Below are positions 21,770 through 33,800 of a stretch of 64,000 bases of DNA, one piece after another. Source of the DNA: Bettongia penicillata ogilbyi. Its lineage: Eukaryota > Chordata > Mammalia > Diprotodontia > Potoroidae. Numbering within the stretch: position 1 is the stretch's first letter; every line of letters starts with the position of its first letter. Made by a program: the position numbers and the translations under genes. The notes under the pieces were generated by a model. That model searched no databases, was not told the origin of the DNA, and saw nothing but the letters and a program-made list of their open reading frames with translations. The DNA is taken from the NCBI GenBank assembly GCA_023548195.1, contig JAJHZJ010000009.1, positions 2,275,501 to 2,339,500 of the forward strand, given 5' to 3'.

Positions 21770-21990
21770 ACATACCTCTATAAAGTCTATGGAGTCCTTA
21801 CTCAGGACAACCATGTAAGGTAAATAGTACAATATTGTTCCCATTTTGCAGATGAGGAGACTAAATGTTAGGTGCTTGCCTATGGTCATACAATTAGTAA
21901 GTGATTGGAATCTATCAAATCCCAATTTATTGTGATCTTAGGAAAGTCACTGACCATCTCCAGGCTTCAATCTGCTCATCTGTAAAATAA
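21770..21990. mobile_element. MIR-type SINE fragments, both orientations
   Basis: 21815-21905 is reversed MIR (CATTTTGCAGATGAGGAGACTAAATG, CATACAATTAGTAAGTG). 21930-21990 is forward (GATCTTAGGAAAGTCACTGACC, CTCATCTGTAAAATAAG). Confidence 0.6.
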
Positions 21991-21994
21991 GAAA

Positions 21995-22200
21995 ATTGAA
22001 ATGTCTCATCAAAATATTATCCATAACCCAGAGTACAGAATGAGACAGAAATGTTTTGGGGACATAGCCGAAGTGGGAATGCTCAATTTTTTATATTTTT
22101 TAACAAGGGTTTGTTATTTTTTTTCCCATTAGGAGGAGAGGAGAAGGGAGACAAAATATTTTTTGTCATTTGAAAAAAAATAAAATTATATAAAACCTAA
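21995..22200 (+). mobile_element. LINE-1 3'UTR and tail, plus strand
   Basis: GAAATGTTTTGGGGACATAGC, ATTTTTTATATTTTTTAACAAGGG, a G/A-rich tract (GGAGGAGAGGAGAAGGGAGAC), then TTTGAAAAAAAATAAAATT. This is the layout of another LINE-1 subfamily's 3' end. Confidence 0.5.
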
Positions 22201-22504
22201 ATGAATGTTATCCATGGTATCCTATTATCCCAAGACTCTCCTGTACTTGTGTGACATTGGGCACTCATCATCTATAGACTAAACCTCAACTGACATGTTT
22301 ACTCCCTAATACATTACCCACTTCCTTTTTGCTTTTGACTGGACTCATGATTTCTCTGCCATAGGGGACCCTCATGAAGGTACACCTTTTACTCTTGCAG
22401 GTCAATAATGCTCTGCTATTTTTGTGATTTGGAGGTTTAGAACATTGCCTTGGGGTACTAATAAATTAAGAGGTGTTCTCAAGATTTTGCTTCTAGTATG
22501 TGGA

Positions 22505-22745
22505 CTTGCACAGTGAATAGAGCACTTAGGCCTGGAGTCAGGAAGACCTGAGTTCAAATCCAGCCTCAGACACTTATTAGACTCAAGACCCTGGGGAAAT
22601 CTACTTCAATTTCCTCAACTGTAAAATGTAGATAATAATAACACCTACCTCACAGGGTTGTTCTAAGTATCAAATGAGGTAATATTTATAAAGCATTTAA
22701 CACAGTGCCTGGCATATAGTAGGCACTTAATAAGTGCTCTTTATT
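22505..22745 (+). mobile_element. MIR (Ther-1) SINE, near full length
   Basis: Head AGTGAATAGAGCACTTAGG..GAGTTCAAATCC, CORE body, AAAATGTAGATAATAATAACACCTACC, and L2-like tail CAGTGCCTGGCATATAGTAGGCACTTAATAAG. The L2-like end is the known basis for MIR mobilisation by L2. Confidence 0.85.
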
Positions 22746-22822
22746 TCCCCTTCCCTCCCCTCCTCTTCCCTCCCCTTCCCTCCCCTTCCCTTCCCTCCCT
22801 TTCCTCCTTTTCCCTTCCCTTG
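22746..22822. repeat. CCCTT-type pyrimidine repeat
   Basis: Imperfect CCCTTCC units directly follow the MIR tail, suggesting expansion from its 3' end. Confidence 0.8.
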
Positions 22823-23094
22823 ACAATTTTGAGGCTAACTATACAATGGGAACTTTCTCAATCCTTTAACACTTTTAAATGTCCTAGATTCTTCAAGTTA
22901 TATTGATGGTAGAAATTTCAGGCTCAAGGCAGACTGATGAGAGAGTTGTTTTGGGTCAAAGGAGTTTTTTCAATGTCTCTGAGGTACCATCTTTGCCTAG
23001 GAGTAGGGCCAGGTCTGATAGAACTAGGACTCCCTGAAGGGAACCTTACCTCCTTGATTTTTTTCATGCCATGTTTGCTGGCTGTCCTTCATAT

Positions 23095-23295
23095 CATTTC
23101 TATGTATCATAGATCCAGCACTACAAGGGACTTTAGATGCCATCTCTTCCATCCTGCTCCTTTTACAAATGAGGAAACTGAGGCTGAAGGAAATGAAGTG
23201 ATTTACCCAAGGTCATAGAAGTATCAGGGGTCAGATTTTTAGCAAGGTCTCTGACTCTGGGGTCAGTGCTCTTTCCACCGTGCTGTACCACCTCT
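23095..23295 (-). mobile_element. CORE-SINE with CR1/L3-like end
   Basis: CATAGATCCAGCACTACAAGGGACTTTAGATGCC, TTTACAAATGAGGAAACTGAGGC, and GGGGTCAGTGCTCTTTCCACC. Confidence 0.7.
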
Positions 23296-23684
23296 TGAAG
23301 GGGTTGAAGATGGTAGTGACTAGAGATGCAAAGTCAATGAACTGACAGGGCCTCCACAGGGATTTGGAGTTTCACTCACTTTCCACCAAGAAGTTTGGAC
23401 CTTTCCTGCATTCACACCATTGACTCAGCTTCCCACATTGGACCAAAGCCTAGAGGCTCTGCAAGGCTGGGAGCCATCCTTAGTGGTGGCCTCTGTTCCT
23501 CTTGCATTTCCTAGTTGCTTATTTTCCTACCATCCTCCCAACTCTAAACCACCCAATATCTCCAGGGCTGGGGTAACTTCTCTGCTGAACAAATTGGTGA
23601 TAGGTCAGAGCCAGGGGAAAGTCCTAGGCACCAACCTGTCATTCCCCACCCCTTTCTTTTCCCTCCTTGTACTTTCCTGAAATG
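23296..23684. other. No recognised feature
   Basis: Unique-looking. The 86-codon plus-strand frame at 23420-23680 has no recognised domain and no flanking splice pattern I trust. Confidence 0.35.
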
Positions 23685-24177
23685 AATATCATTATTAATA
23701 TTATTTGCCTAATTAACACATTGGCTGGATGACAGAAAACATGTAAACAGGTTTCTCTGAGGAAACTCTGTCTGATTAAAACTGTAGCCTGGCTAATTAG
23801 ATGGAAATTTCTTCATTAGTTCCCCTATTTTAGATGAGCAATCCCCTTTTCCTCTCTCCCTCTCTTCCACCCCCCTTCTCCTTCTCACTCACGCTCTCCT
23901 CTCTCCCCATTCTCCTCATCTCCCCTAACAATCAAAAGAAATTGTTACCAGTCCCAGGCCTCTCATAGATTTCCCCCATTCTCCATCCTCTTTTTTCTTT
24001 TATACACCTGATTGCATTTTTCCCAGTCTGCAATTACTTTTTGGTCTGAAGCTGGCCAAAGAAAATCTGTTCTGAGGGATGGGTGATGGCAGCCAGGGGT
24101 GTTGATGCATAGCTGTGTGTTACTCAGTGATGGATATTGTATAGCTGCAGGGACTAGGGAGTCTCAGGGGCTGAGAT
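23685..24177. other. Unique island with homeodomain-type motifs
   Basis: ATCATTATTAATATTATTTGCCTAATTAAC and GGCTAATTAGATGG lie within 150 bp of repeat-free sequence, followed by CT-rich DNA (23845-23930). It is a candidate enhancer, unproven. Confidence 0.35.
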
Positions 24178-24180
24178 AAT

Positions 24181-24268
24181 GGAAGGGAAGGGAAGGGAAG
24201 GGAAGGGAAGGGAAGGGAAGGGAAGGGAAGGGAAGGGAAGGGAAGGGAAGGGAAGGGAAGGGAAGGGT

Positions 24269-24310
<42 letters not shown>
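24181..24310 (+). repeat. Compound (GGAAG)17-(TG)20 microsatellite
   Basis: Seventeen uninterrupted GGAAG units (24181-24265) adjoin 20 uninterrupted TG units (24271-24310). Lack of interruptions implies high instability. The purine tract could form triplex or G-rich structures. Confidence 0.95.
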
Positions 24311-24311
<1 letters not shown>

Positions 24312-24416
24312 ATTTTTGTTTAAAAGTACTACTTACATTTGCTTTAGGGACTTTGCAAAAAGTATACAGTCCTCTAACCCAGCTCTTTCAAATTGGTGCA
24401 GGTAAATTTGCAAAAT

Positions 24417-24662
24417 GGGACAGCTAGGTGGTGCAGTAGTTAGATCTCCAAGCCTGGAGTTAAGATCTGAGTTCAAATTCAGACTCAGATACTTATTAGC
24501 TATAAGTATTACTTATTACTTACTAAGCATTTGCCTCAGTTTCCTCATCCATAAAATGAGCTGGAGAAGAAAATGATGAACCACTCCAGTATCTTTGCAC
24601 CACCAAATTCCCCAAATGGGGTCATAAAGAATTGGGCATAACTGAAACAACTGAACACAACA
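24417..24662 (+). mobile_element. Tail-A SINE, full length, plus strand
   Basis: GGGACAGCTAGGTGGTGCAG, GAGTTCAAATTCAGACTCAG, CTCATCCATAAAATGAGCTGG, CACTCCAGTATCTTTGC, GGGGTCATAAAGAATTGGG and an A/C-rich end. The middle carries an extra TATAAGTATTACTTATTAC stretch. Confidence 0.9.
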
Positions 24663-24839
24663 AAATTTGCAAAATATAGAATTCTGTCCAAGGGGATCTG
24701 TCTTGAGAGGTGAGTTACGGTGAAGTAGAAACAACCTCTTATTACCTTCTCTTCTTCTTGCCCCTTCCTTTCTCCTCCTCCTATTTTACTTTCTCCCTCC
24801 CTGTTCCTTTTCTCTTCTTTCTCCCATCATTTGTTCATC

Positions 24840-25020
24840 CAGTCAGCCAAAAAACATTTATTAAGGGCCATCTCCAGTCATCCTGATGAATATCTGCCCA
24901 CTGGACCCAGATGACTCTGGAGGAGAAAGTGAGGCTGGTGACTTTGCACAGCCCTCCCTCCCTCAAATCAAAGTCAATTGCATGGCAACACAACAACTTT
25001 GTGCCCAGCCCTGGGCTAAA
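24840..25020. mobile_element. L2 end (minus) split by a tail-B SINE piece (plus)
   Basis: AAAACATTTATTAAG (24852-24867) and TTTGTGCCCAGCCCTGGGCTAAAC (24998-25021) are the two halves of an L2 minus-strand end. Between them 24868-24988 reads GGGCCATCTCCAGTCATCC..CTGGAGGAGAAAGTGAGGC, tail-B SINE sequence lacking its head. Confidence 0.7.
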
Positions 25021-25024
25021 CTTT

Positions 25025-25190
25025 AGATTTCGCTTTCTGTCTTTTCTACTTCTCTTTCTGTTTCTTTCCACTTCCTCTTTTCCTCCCTTTTCACACTCCA
25101 TCTCCTATTCTCTCTTTCCCCCTTTCTCCATTTTCTCCCTTACTTACCATTTCCTTTCCCCTTTTTTCATCCCATCTGCCCCAATAGAAG
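25025..25190. repeat. Pyrimidine-rich low-complexity tract
   Basis: Dominated by CTTTC/CCTTT text. The F/L/S-rich plus-strand frame here reflects composition. Confidence 0.7.
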
Positions 25191-25984
25191 TCCTAGAGCA
25201 TACTTCTATAACCTATTTGTATCTTCAGCCTGCCTCATTTCTTGGGGTAAGGAGGACTGAATGTTTACCCGTATGGTTAGAAGTTCCTTTTGTATGAGAT
25301 CAAAATTACTTCCTTCAAGCCTTGTCAAGTCTCACTATGGAAAAACCAAAGGAAAAGCAATAGGGAACTCTCCTAGATAGTCTTCAAAACAAATCTTTTT
25401 CCACCTGAGACCTGAATTAGCCTTCAAAGTGGCAAACAATTGAATAGAATCCACTTGGATGACAGTGTGTAGTGAATATGAGATCTCTTATCAATGGGTA
25501 TAAGAGGTACTTTTAGTGATGCAGGTAGCCCCAGCTTGGGCAGTTACTGGGATGAGGAAAGGTGTATTTGGGGGCATGAGATAAGCTTTGCTCTAGTTTA
25601 AGAGTCGAATCAAAGCAGGAGACAGAAGAAAGTTAAAGACACACTCTGAGAGAAGAACAAATCCCAGATGTGGAAGGGACCTGGAGTCTCCTCATTTTAC
25701 AGATGGAGCAACCAATGATAAAAGAGTAAGGTACCAATTTCCATTCTAATAATGGAGACATGATCCTTATCCTCGGAGAGCTACCAAGATAATCAAAAAG
25801 ACATGACTCATACATTTGGAAAACTTTGAGTCCAATGGTAGGGGAGGGAGAAGGAATTCATTTGAAAATACAAGACCATCTGAAGGCATAAACATGAAAA
25901 CATGTACCACAGATAATCAATCCCAGCTGTGGAGATTTAATCTATCCCAGTGCTAGAAATGCTAAGCTGGGAGTGGAGAGACCT
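25191..25984. other. No recognised feature
   Basis: Unique-looking, with a weak CORE-SINE-like patch at 25655-25705 (GATGTGGAAGGGACCTGGAG..CATTTTACAGATGGAGC). Confidence 0.35.
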
Positions 25985-26135
25985 GAGTTCTAGTCTTATC
26001 TCTGATGATAACTTACTGGGTGATCATGTATGTGACTTCTTAGAGTTCTACAATCCAAACCTGTAAAATGAATTAACAGGATAAGGTGATCTCTGAAGTT
26101 CCTTCTTTTTCTAAAATGCTATGTTCTAAATCTTA
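25985..26135 (+). mobile_element. MIR3-type SINE
   Basis: GAGTTCTAGTCTTATCTCTGATG, CTTACTGGGTGATCATG and CCTGTAAAATGAATTAACAGG are in the family order. Confidence 0.6.
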
Positions 26136-26214
26136 AGTGACTAAGGTCTCAATAAGAGACTGGTGGAGTATGAGGACACTGGAAATCTTGCTGTTTTACA
26201 TGCTGTGTATGACT

Positions 26215-26460
26215 TTACACAGGTTGCACCTCCTTGCCTGGGGAAATTCTTCCTTCTCATCTTTGCCTTGTAGACTCTCCAGCTTCTTTCAAAGCATAGC
26301 CCAGGTGTCACCAATGTGAGATATTGCCTTGAAATTACTTTGTGTATACTCATCTCCGAATACAAACCCCATACTTTTCCATTAGAATGTAAGTGTTTTG
26401 CAAATATTGAATGATTTTATAGTTTCAGTACCTAGTCCAATGCCTGGTAAATAATTTTTT
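26215..26460 (+). mobile_element. L2 LINE 3' region, plus strand, split by a SINE
   Basis: TTGCCTGGGGAAATTCTTCCTTC, AATACAAACCCC.., AGTACCTAGTCCAATGCCTGG. It resumes at 26711 with GTATGTAGTAGGTGCTCCATAAATAG, so the copy is interrupted within its last 40 bp. Confidence 0.7.
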
Positions 26461-26710
26461 GGGAGTTGTTTTAGCCCTGTCAAACTCTTCATGACTCTGT
26501 TTGAAGTTTTCTTGGCAAAGATATTGGAGTGGTTTGTCATTTCCTTTTCCACTTCATTTGACAGATGAGGAAATGGAGCAAATAGGGTTAAGTGTCTTGC
26601 CCAGGATCACACAACTAGTAAGTATTTGAGGCTGGATTTGAACCCACAAAGATGAGTCTTCCTGACTCCAGGTCCATCAATCTATGCACTATGGCACCAC
26701 CTACCTGCTG
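26461..26710 (-). mobile_element. Tail-A SINE nested in L2
   Basis: GAGTTGTTTTAGCCCTGTC, GAAGTTTTCTTGGCAAAG, TTTGACAGATGAGGAAATGG, and a decayed head (GGCACCACCTACCTGCTG). Confidence 0.88.
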
Positions 26711-26859
26711 GTATGTAGTAGGTGCTCCATAAATAGTGGCTGAATCAAATTGAACTGAAATCTGAATCTGGGAAAAGGAGTACTTTTGAGTAAGGGATAA
26801 AAATCTGAAAGCTAAATCTGTTGCTTCTGGAGAGGTACAACACTAACAATAGCACAAAC

Positions 26860-27080
26860 TTAGATAGCTTTTTAAAGCTGGCCAAGTACTTTTCTCCCAA
26901 TATCCCATGAGGTGGGAGTTGCTGTTTACCGAGTTAGACAGTTCTTAAGAGTGGTATTCTTTTATAGATGAGGAAAGGCAAAGGACTTGCCCAGTGTCAC
27001 ACAACTAGTAATTGGCAGGCTTTACTTGGGACAAGAGCCCAGGTGTTTCAGACTTCAAATTGAGTGCCTTCTCCAGTCAC
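26860..27080 (-). mobile_element. MIR-type SINE, minus strand
   Basis: CAATATCCCATGAGGTGGGAG, TATAGATGAGGAAAGGC, GACTTGCCCAGTGTCACACAACTAGTAATTGG. Confidence 0.75.
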
Positions 27081-27424
27081 TGTACGTACTAGACTGTAGA
27101 TACTTGATCCCAAAGGAAGGTAAGGGTGTTAAATACTTCACAAGAATGGGATTGAGTGAGGGGGTGAGGAGATCACTCACCCTACATGGTGTAAAGGGGA
27201 AAGTAAGGGCATAAGAAGGGAGTGGATGACTTATCCCACTATGTCTTTCCTCCTAACTCAGAATGTTCTCACATGAGAGAGAGATCACCAAGTAAAAGGA
27301 AGTATTGACTAGTAGGTATTGACTGCAGCCAGTTGAAACTGTGGGTGAGTACCACTACTGTTTCTAGCACTTAATGGTGATCCCAAGTATCCTCAACCCC
27401 CTTTGTAAGCTCCAGGAGACCAGA

Positions 27425-27525
27425 GACTAGTCAATCCATCAGTCAGTCAGTCAATAAACATTCATTAAGCACCTTTGTGTCAGGCACTGTGTTAGCACTG
27501 AGATCACAAATATGAATTTCTCTGT
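27425..27525 (-). mobile_element. L2 LINE 3' end, minus strand
   Basis: A TCAGTCAGTCAGTC tract, AAACATTCATTAAGCACC and GTGTCAGGCACTGTGTTAGCACTG. Confidence 0.85.
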
Positions 27526-28139
27526 AAGTCTTCCAGGGCCCAGTGTAGGGCTGGACAATGCCTGTAAAGCATTGATTGCTTGATTCCAAGGGTCAGGGGA
27601 GAAGGAATGCTCCATTAAGTACCCCTCCTGTCTATGGGGCTCAGGAAAGGAGAGATAGGAGAGAGTGGGAAAGGTTTGTGCCAGCTTACACTTTTAATGC
27701 CTGGATCTTTGCTGCTTGTGATGGAGCGGCTGGGTGGGTGGCACATCAGCCCTAATGAACTGGAACACTGCAGAAGGTAATTTGTGATTGTCTCTCAACT
27801 TGCCTGGGACCAACACAGCATCTCATTACTTTACAGATCGTTAATGCCACCAACAGAAGTAGGAGAAGCTTTGGGAAAAAGAGAACTGTTCCCTCCCCTT
27901 TCCATAGTTCACTACCCTTCAGAAGAAAAGGTTAAGATGATGAGAAATTAGAACACCATAGGATCATTTTTTTCCCTTGTCTCATGTAGATTAATTCAAT
28001 AGTAGAAGAGAGAAAGAGACAGATAGACAAACGTAGGCAGAAATAGAGTCACCAGCTTAGGGACTGGGAAAAGGAAAGACATATTCTAAAGGGCTCATAA
28101 GATTTGCTGTTTGGGTATGATTTGGGGAAGGAATGAACA
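27526..28139. other. Unique sequence, candidate conserved island at 27690-27880
   Basis: Repeat-free. 27690-27880 has balanced composition and motifs such as CCCTAATGAAC, GGTAATTTGTG and CTCATTACTTTAC, unlike the decayed repeats around it. Confidence 0.35.
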
Positions 28140-28335
28140 TGGTGAAAAGCACACTGACCTGTAAGTCAGCAGACCCAGTCTCTAGTCCTGATTTTGCCAG
28201 AAATGGTCTGTTTGACCTTAGGTAAATGACTTTACCTCAGTTTCTTCATCCATAGAATGGATTATCATCCAATAATCATTGCTTTTGTGGGACCAAATGA
28301 GGTCACTCTAAAAAGCCTATTAAGTGTAAAAATAC
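28140..28335 (+). mobile_element. MIR-type SINE
   Basis: GTCTCTAGTCCTGATTTTGCC, TTGACCTTAGGTAAATGAC and CAGTTTCTTCATCC. Confidence 0.65.
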
Positions 28336-29444
28336 TATTTAAAGATGACCTATTATTTTTATATTACATTAATCTCAGGTCAGTAGACATATTAAAAGGA
28401 TGTAGGGGAAGCCTGAAGCAGTTGGCATAGGGAGTGAGCTCACTGCTGGCTCATGTAGTTGATAGTGACCCAAGAATCCTGGGCTTTCTTCCCAGAACCC
28501 CTATTTGGCCTCTGATTTCTCATGTGAGCTTGAGAAAGTAGCTTACCTCTCTTGAAGTTTCAGTTTGCTTCTCTGGAAAAAGAGAAGAAGGCCAGCTCTC
28601 CCAGAGGTGGGTTTGTAGCCTATCAGTGCTATTTTGAGAAGGTAGAGATCCAGGAGTATTGTCAGAGGCAGAGGAGGAAAGGATCATCGGGAAAGGTTTT
28701 AGTGCAGCAGGTCTCATCGCCATGGCAGCCAGCCATATTACAACCCAGGTGGTTTTCATTACTGAATTAAAAAACTTTATGGAGGTGCCAACAAGGAGTT
28801 TTTATTCCCCAACTAGCTTTCTTTTCTTAATAACCTTTTAAAAATCCAAAACATATTTGTAATTGTCATTTATCCCTTACTACAATGTCATTTTTTGGGG
28901 GGGGGTTGTTTTTGTAATCATGAGAATAAAAGTCATCCTGGCTGTTTGAATGAAAAGGAGAACATGCCTCATAATGTTCTGGAAATAGTGTATTCTCTTT
29001 ATCAAATGGAAAATTAAGTTAGTGATGATAGTGCCTACTTTATCCTTTGCATTATGTATAAAAAAATGCACCATATCCATTGATGCAGCCTGGCCCTTCA
29101 AGGTATTTTAAAATTCTGGTCCTTCTTAAAGATCCCCTTCTGAAGTCCTTTTTCTATCCCTATGAAAGCACTGTACCCATGCCAGGGGTGTGGGGGGGTG
29201 TTCAGGGAGGACTATCACCTCTAGTGGGAGGGCTTGCTGAGCCCTTTTCAGGGCTGCTAAGCCACCTTTCGTGTCCATCTACCATTCAACTCTCACTTGC
29301 GACTGCAAGAAGCTGTAGCATGCACAGAAATCATACTGCTGGCTTGAGAAGAGAGCTAAATCAGATTGGAAGGGGGTAATCTACAGGCCTCCAACCCATC
29401 AGTGAGTTAGGGGGATGTCTATTCTAAGCATGTGAAGACTTCCC
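28336..29444. other. No recognised feature
   Basis: Unique-looking apart from G/T runs at 28896-28908. Overlapping open frames on both strands at 28520-28841 and 29080-29379 show no domain I recognise. Confidence 0.35.
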
Positions 29445-29705
29445 CCAGCTGAAGGCGCAGATGAAAACAATTTGTTCCAACAGCCCTGAAGGCATCCGAA
29501 GAAGATGCTCTTAGAGCTTGGTCAGATATCAAAGGAGCCAACATCATGCACTGCAATGGTCTATCACCAGTCATCCTGACTTCTGTCTTGCCATTGGACT
29601 CTGGAAGAGACAGTGAGGCTGATGACTGTGCAACTCTGCCTCACTTAAATCCAATTTATGTATAAATCAAGACATCACCTGTAATGGCATCAATGACACT
29701 TTCAC
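29445..29705 (+). mobile_element. Tail-B-type retroposon, plus strand
   Basis: GATGAAAACAATTTGTTCCAACAGCCCTGAAGGC, CAGTCATCCTGACTTCTG, TGGAAGAGACAGTGAGGC, CTCACTTAAATCC and CAAGACATCACC. The 5' half differs from the tRNA-headed copy at 15110, so this may be a LINE 3' piece or a second SINE subfamily. Confidence 0.65.
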
Positions 29706-30354
29706 CAGGTCCTAACTGTGGTTCACTGTGACATTGTGCTGATTCCCTACCTGGAGTTGGTAGCTTTAGAAGTTAGTATTCAGTCCTCAGTCACAATTCC
29801 TTCAGTTCTAGAAGGACTCATGAAATCTTGGGAGGCAAGAACACCCTATCAAGGTTAGTGAAATTACATCTCAGGAGCTGTCATGTGTTTACATTTCCTT
29901 TGCCTCCCTCTATCCCCAAAAGCTGAATCCCCACACTATTCCAAAGGAAGAGGAAATAGTTCTCATTGACAGTCAACCATTCCCTGGCTCAGTGGCAGAT
30001 GGAGTGGGAAGGAAGAGACAAAATGAATAAAAGCGAGATTCTTAAGAGGCTGGAAGTGCCATTCAAATGTCCTTCTCTGCTCTAAAGTACTACCCTGAAA
30101 ACTCAGCAGCTTCCAGTAGCCTTGTTAAGGACTCACATTTAAGAAATAATTCTTATTATTATTCAAATTCAGAATTGAATGGAAAATTCCTTAAGCACCA
30201 GGTTCTACAAGCACTACTTGCAGCTCCAACCCTAGTCAGATATCTATCTCAAGGGGTTACAAGTAATAGAGTGTGGCTGACTCATTCCTCTTCCCAGAAA
30301 AACAGCAGCAGCAGCAAAACACATCTCAAAAAGTAATTTATAAATAGGGCATCC
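29706..30354. other. No recognised feature
   Basis: Unique-looking. The S/N-rich 89-codon frame at 30067-30336 includes an AGC run (30302-30316) and is not supported as a gene. Confidence 0.35.
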
Positions 30355-30875
30355 TCTTAGCAACTGAAGAATGGCTAAACAAATTATAGGATATCAATGT
30401 TGTAAAATATTACCATGCTGCAAGAAATGAATATGAAGAATACAGAGAAGCATTTGAAGATTTACAGGTACTTACAGCTACAAAATAAAATAAGCAAATA
30501 CATAATGATCACATCAGTGAAAGACCAATAGCCATAAAATCACTAATAGGAAACTGAACACCAAGTGATAATAATGACACAGTGCCTGGGACACAGTAAA
30601 CAATTTATAAATGCTAGTTGAGTGATTGACCAAACTTGACCCTGAAGAAGAAATGAAAAAACATGGCTCAATTCCTTCTCTGAGGAGAAAAGGGACCAAG
30701 AATGTGGAACATTTCATAAACTGATTGGTGTCTTGGTTAGGTTTTTTGGACCATTTTTTTTCTGTCTTTTTCATTCTTTGTTATAAAAGATGGATCATTG
30801 GGTAGATAAGGTAGGGATATATTTGAAAATGAAAATTATGAGAAAACTAAAGACATGAATAACATTTTAAAAAAG
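30355..30875 (+). mobile_element. LINE-1 3' end, plus strand
   Basis: CAACTGAAGAATGGCTAAACAAATTATAGG and CATGCTGCAAGAAATGAATATG match the end of marsupial LINE-1 ORF2. CTTTGTTATAAAAGATGG, AGGGATATATTTGAAAATGAAA and the A-rich end match its 3'UTR. An L2/MIR-like tail (ACAGTGCCTGGGACACAG) is embedded at 30580-30635. Confidence 0.65.
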
Positions 30876-33800
30876 ATTGTTAATCTTGCCTCATCATTTA
30901 TCCCATATATCTCCTCCCCATATCTCCCAGAGAGCCATCCAATGTGATAAAGAGCATTTTTCAGAAAGGAAAAAAAATGTCAGCATTACTGATCATTATA
31001 TTGAAAAAGTTCAGAAACATGTGCAATGTGTAATACCTGTGGACCTCCCACCTCCACAAAGGTCTGGGTTGGGGGTATCTTCTCATTTCTATTCAAGTAT
31101 CATTTGATCTAATTTTGATGTATTTTTTTTAATTTTTTGTGTGTGGCTGCTCTTTCCATTTATGTTGTTATCGGCACTTTGTATATCGTTTTCTTGACTC
31201 TGCCTCCTTCATTCTGCATCTCTGTATTCATCACAGAAATAATTTCTTACAGCACAGTAATATTCCATTATATTCACATACCTCAACTTGTTTAGCCACT
31301 CACCAATTGATGCATAACTTTGTTTCCAATTCTTAGCTATCATCAAAAAGTGCTGCTACAAACATTCTGAATCATATGGGGATTTCTTCCTTATCAGTGG
31401 TTCAACATTTTAGTCATTTTGCCTGCATAATGGCAAATTGCTTTCCAAAATAATTGTATCATCCCACAGTTCTAACAACAGCATATTGGTATGCCCATCT
31501 TTCCACATTTCCACATTCCTACATTGACTTGGGGTGTCATTTTTGCCAATTTGCAGGGAGTGAGATGAAACCTCAGGTTATTTTGGTTGATATTTCTCCA
31601 TTATTAGTGATTTGAAGCATTTGATTATTTCCCTTTTTATTATAGATGTGTTAAAATTGTCTATACAAAAGTTTTTCAGTTTCAAGTAATCAAAGTTATG
31701 TATTTTATCTTTTGTAATTGCCTCTATTGCTTGTTTGGTTAAGAATACATCTCCTACTCACAGCTATGAGAGGTACATAATCTTTTACTCTTCTAATTTT
31801 TTTGTTGTATGATCTTTAATATTAAGGCCACATAATCATTTGAAATGTATTGTGGAGTTTGGTGTAAGGTTTTGGTCTAAGCCTATTTTCTTCCAAACTG
31901 CTCTCCAATTTTCCAAGCAGTTTTTTTAACCAAATAGTGAGTTTTTCCATAGATAATTTATGTTCTTTAACTTCATCAAACACTGAGTTATTGCTATTAT
32001 TTTTTAATCTCCCTTGTCTAGTCAGTTCTACTGATTTATCTATTTTTCCAATATCAGGTGGTTTTGATGAGTACTATTTTATAGTATATTTTGAGGTCTG
32101 GAAATGATATTCCCCTTTGTCCTTTTTTCTTTTTATCATTTCCCTTGATATTCTAGATCTTTCATTTTTACAAATGAATTTTATTATTAAAATTAGATTA
32201 GTATAGCATTAAAATCATAAATTAATTTTGGTGGTATTGCTATTTTTATTATATTAGTACAACTTAGCCATGAATACTGAATATTTCTCCAATTATCTGA
32301 GTTGTTCTTAAGTTCTTTAAGGAACACTTTGTAATTGTATCTATCCAAGTCTTTTGTCTGCTTTGGGAAGTTGATCTCCAGATATTTTATTTATTTTATA
32401 CTTAGTTGGATTGGGATTTCCCTTTTTTCTTTGTTTCTTATGTTTTATTATCATATAGAAATGCTACTGATTTTTGAAGATTCATTTTGTAGACTGCAAT
32501 TTTGCTGAGACTATTAATTATCTCAATTAGTATCTTTAATGATTTCCTAGGATTTTCTGAGTAAACCATCATGTATGTCATCAGCAAACAGGGTTACTTT
32601 TATCTCCTCTTGCTTGCATTTCCAGAACTTTATCACACAATAGTGGAAACAGTAGGCATCTTTGCTTCACTCTTGTATTTATTGGAAAAAAGTTCTATCA
32701 TATCACCATTGCTTATGATGTTTGGTTTTGGTTTAGATAGATATGTTTTATGATTTTAAAATGCCTCTAAACATGTACTTTACAGTATATCATAAAAGTA
32801 TAATAGAGTATAACAGTATTGTACTTTATCAAAGGCTTTTTCTTCATCTTTTGAGAAGATCATGTGCCTTTGGATATTTTGGTTTTTAATATGATTAATT
32901 ATGTTGTTTTCCTAATGTTTAACCACCCTAGCATCCCTGGTATAAATCCCTTTTTTATCACAATGAATGATTTCTCAGATAATTACTATAGTCTCTTTGG
33001 CAGAATTTTATTTAAAATCTTTGAATTAATGTTAATTTATGATATTGGTCTATAATTTTCTTTCTGTTTTATCTTTTCCTGCTTTAGGTATCAGGACTAT
33101 ATCTATCTCATAAAATGATAAAGCAAGGGGCTTTATTTTTCAACTTTTTAAAGAATTTGTGAAGAATGGGTACCATTTTTTTAAAGTTTCCTTGAGTTCT
33201 CCCGTGAGTTCATCAGGATGAGGATTTTTTTCATAGTTACTTTATAGCTAGACCTATTTTCTTTTCTGAGATTGAGTTATTTAAGATCTCCATCTGGTCT
33301 TCTGATAGTTTGAATATTTTATATTTTTCAAGATATTCATGTATTTGTGTATGTGTGTTCTCAGTTTTGTTAGCATGTAACTGTGCATACGTTCTGATTT
33401 TTCTTTTTATTTCTTCTGGTTTTGTTGTGATTTCACCTTGTTTTTTACCGTTTTGTTGATTTGATTTTCTGATCTCTTCTTTTCAGTCAGATTGGCTGTG
33501 GATCTATCTATTTCATTAGTTTTTTTTCCCCAAAGAATGAGTTTTTGGTTTTATTTGTAATTTTTATGTAGTTTTGTTTCCAGTTTATCTATTTTCCCCA
33601 TAATTTTTAGTATTTTCTCTTTTGTGCTTATTTTAGGTTTATTTGCTTAATTTTGAATTTTTAAAATGCATCTTCAGTTCATTATTTTTCTACCTTGTTA
33701 ACATGTCTGCAAGGATATTATTTCCCTTCTGAAGACTGCTTTAGTATTTCAGAAATTTCAGCATGTTGTTTCACTATTATAATTTTTCTTTTACATGGTT

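Noticed and set aside
24179..24427. 82-codon frame of repeating G-R-E-G-K
   Set aside because: It is a translation of the GGAAG and TG microsatellites.
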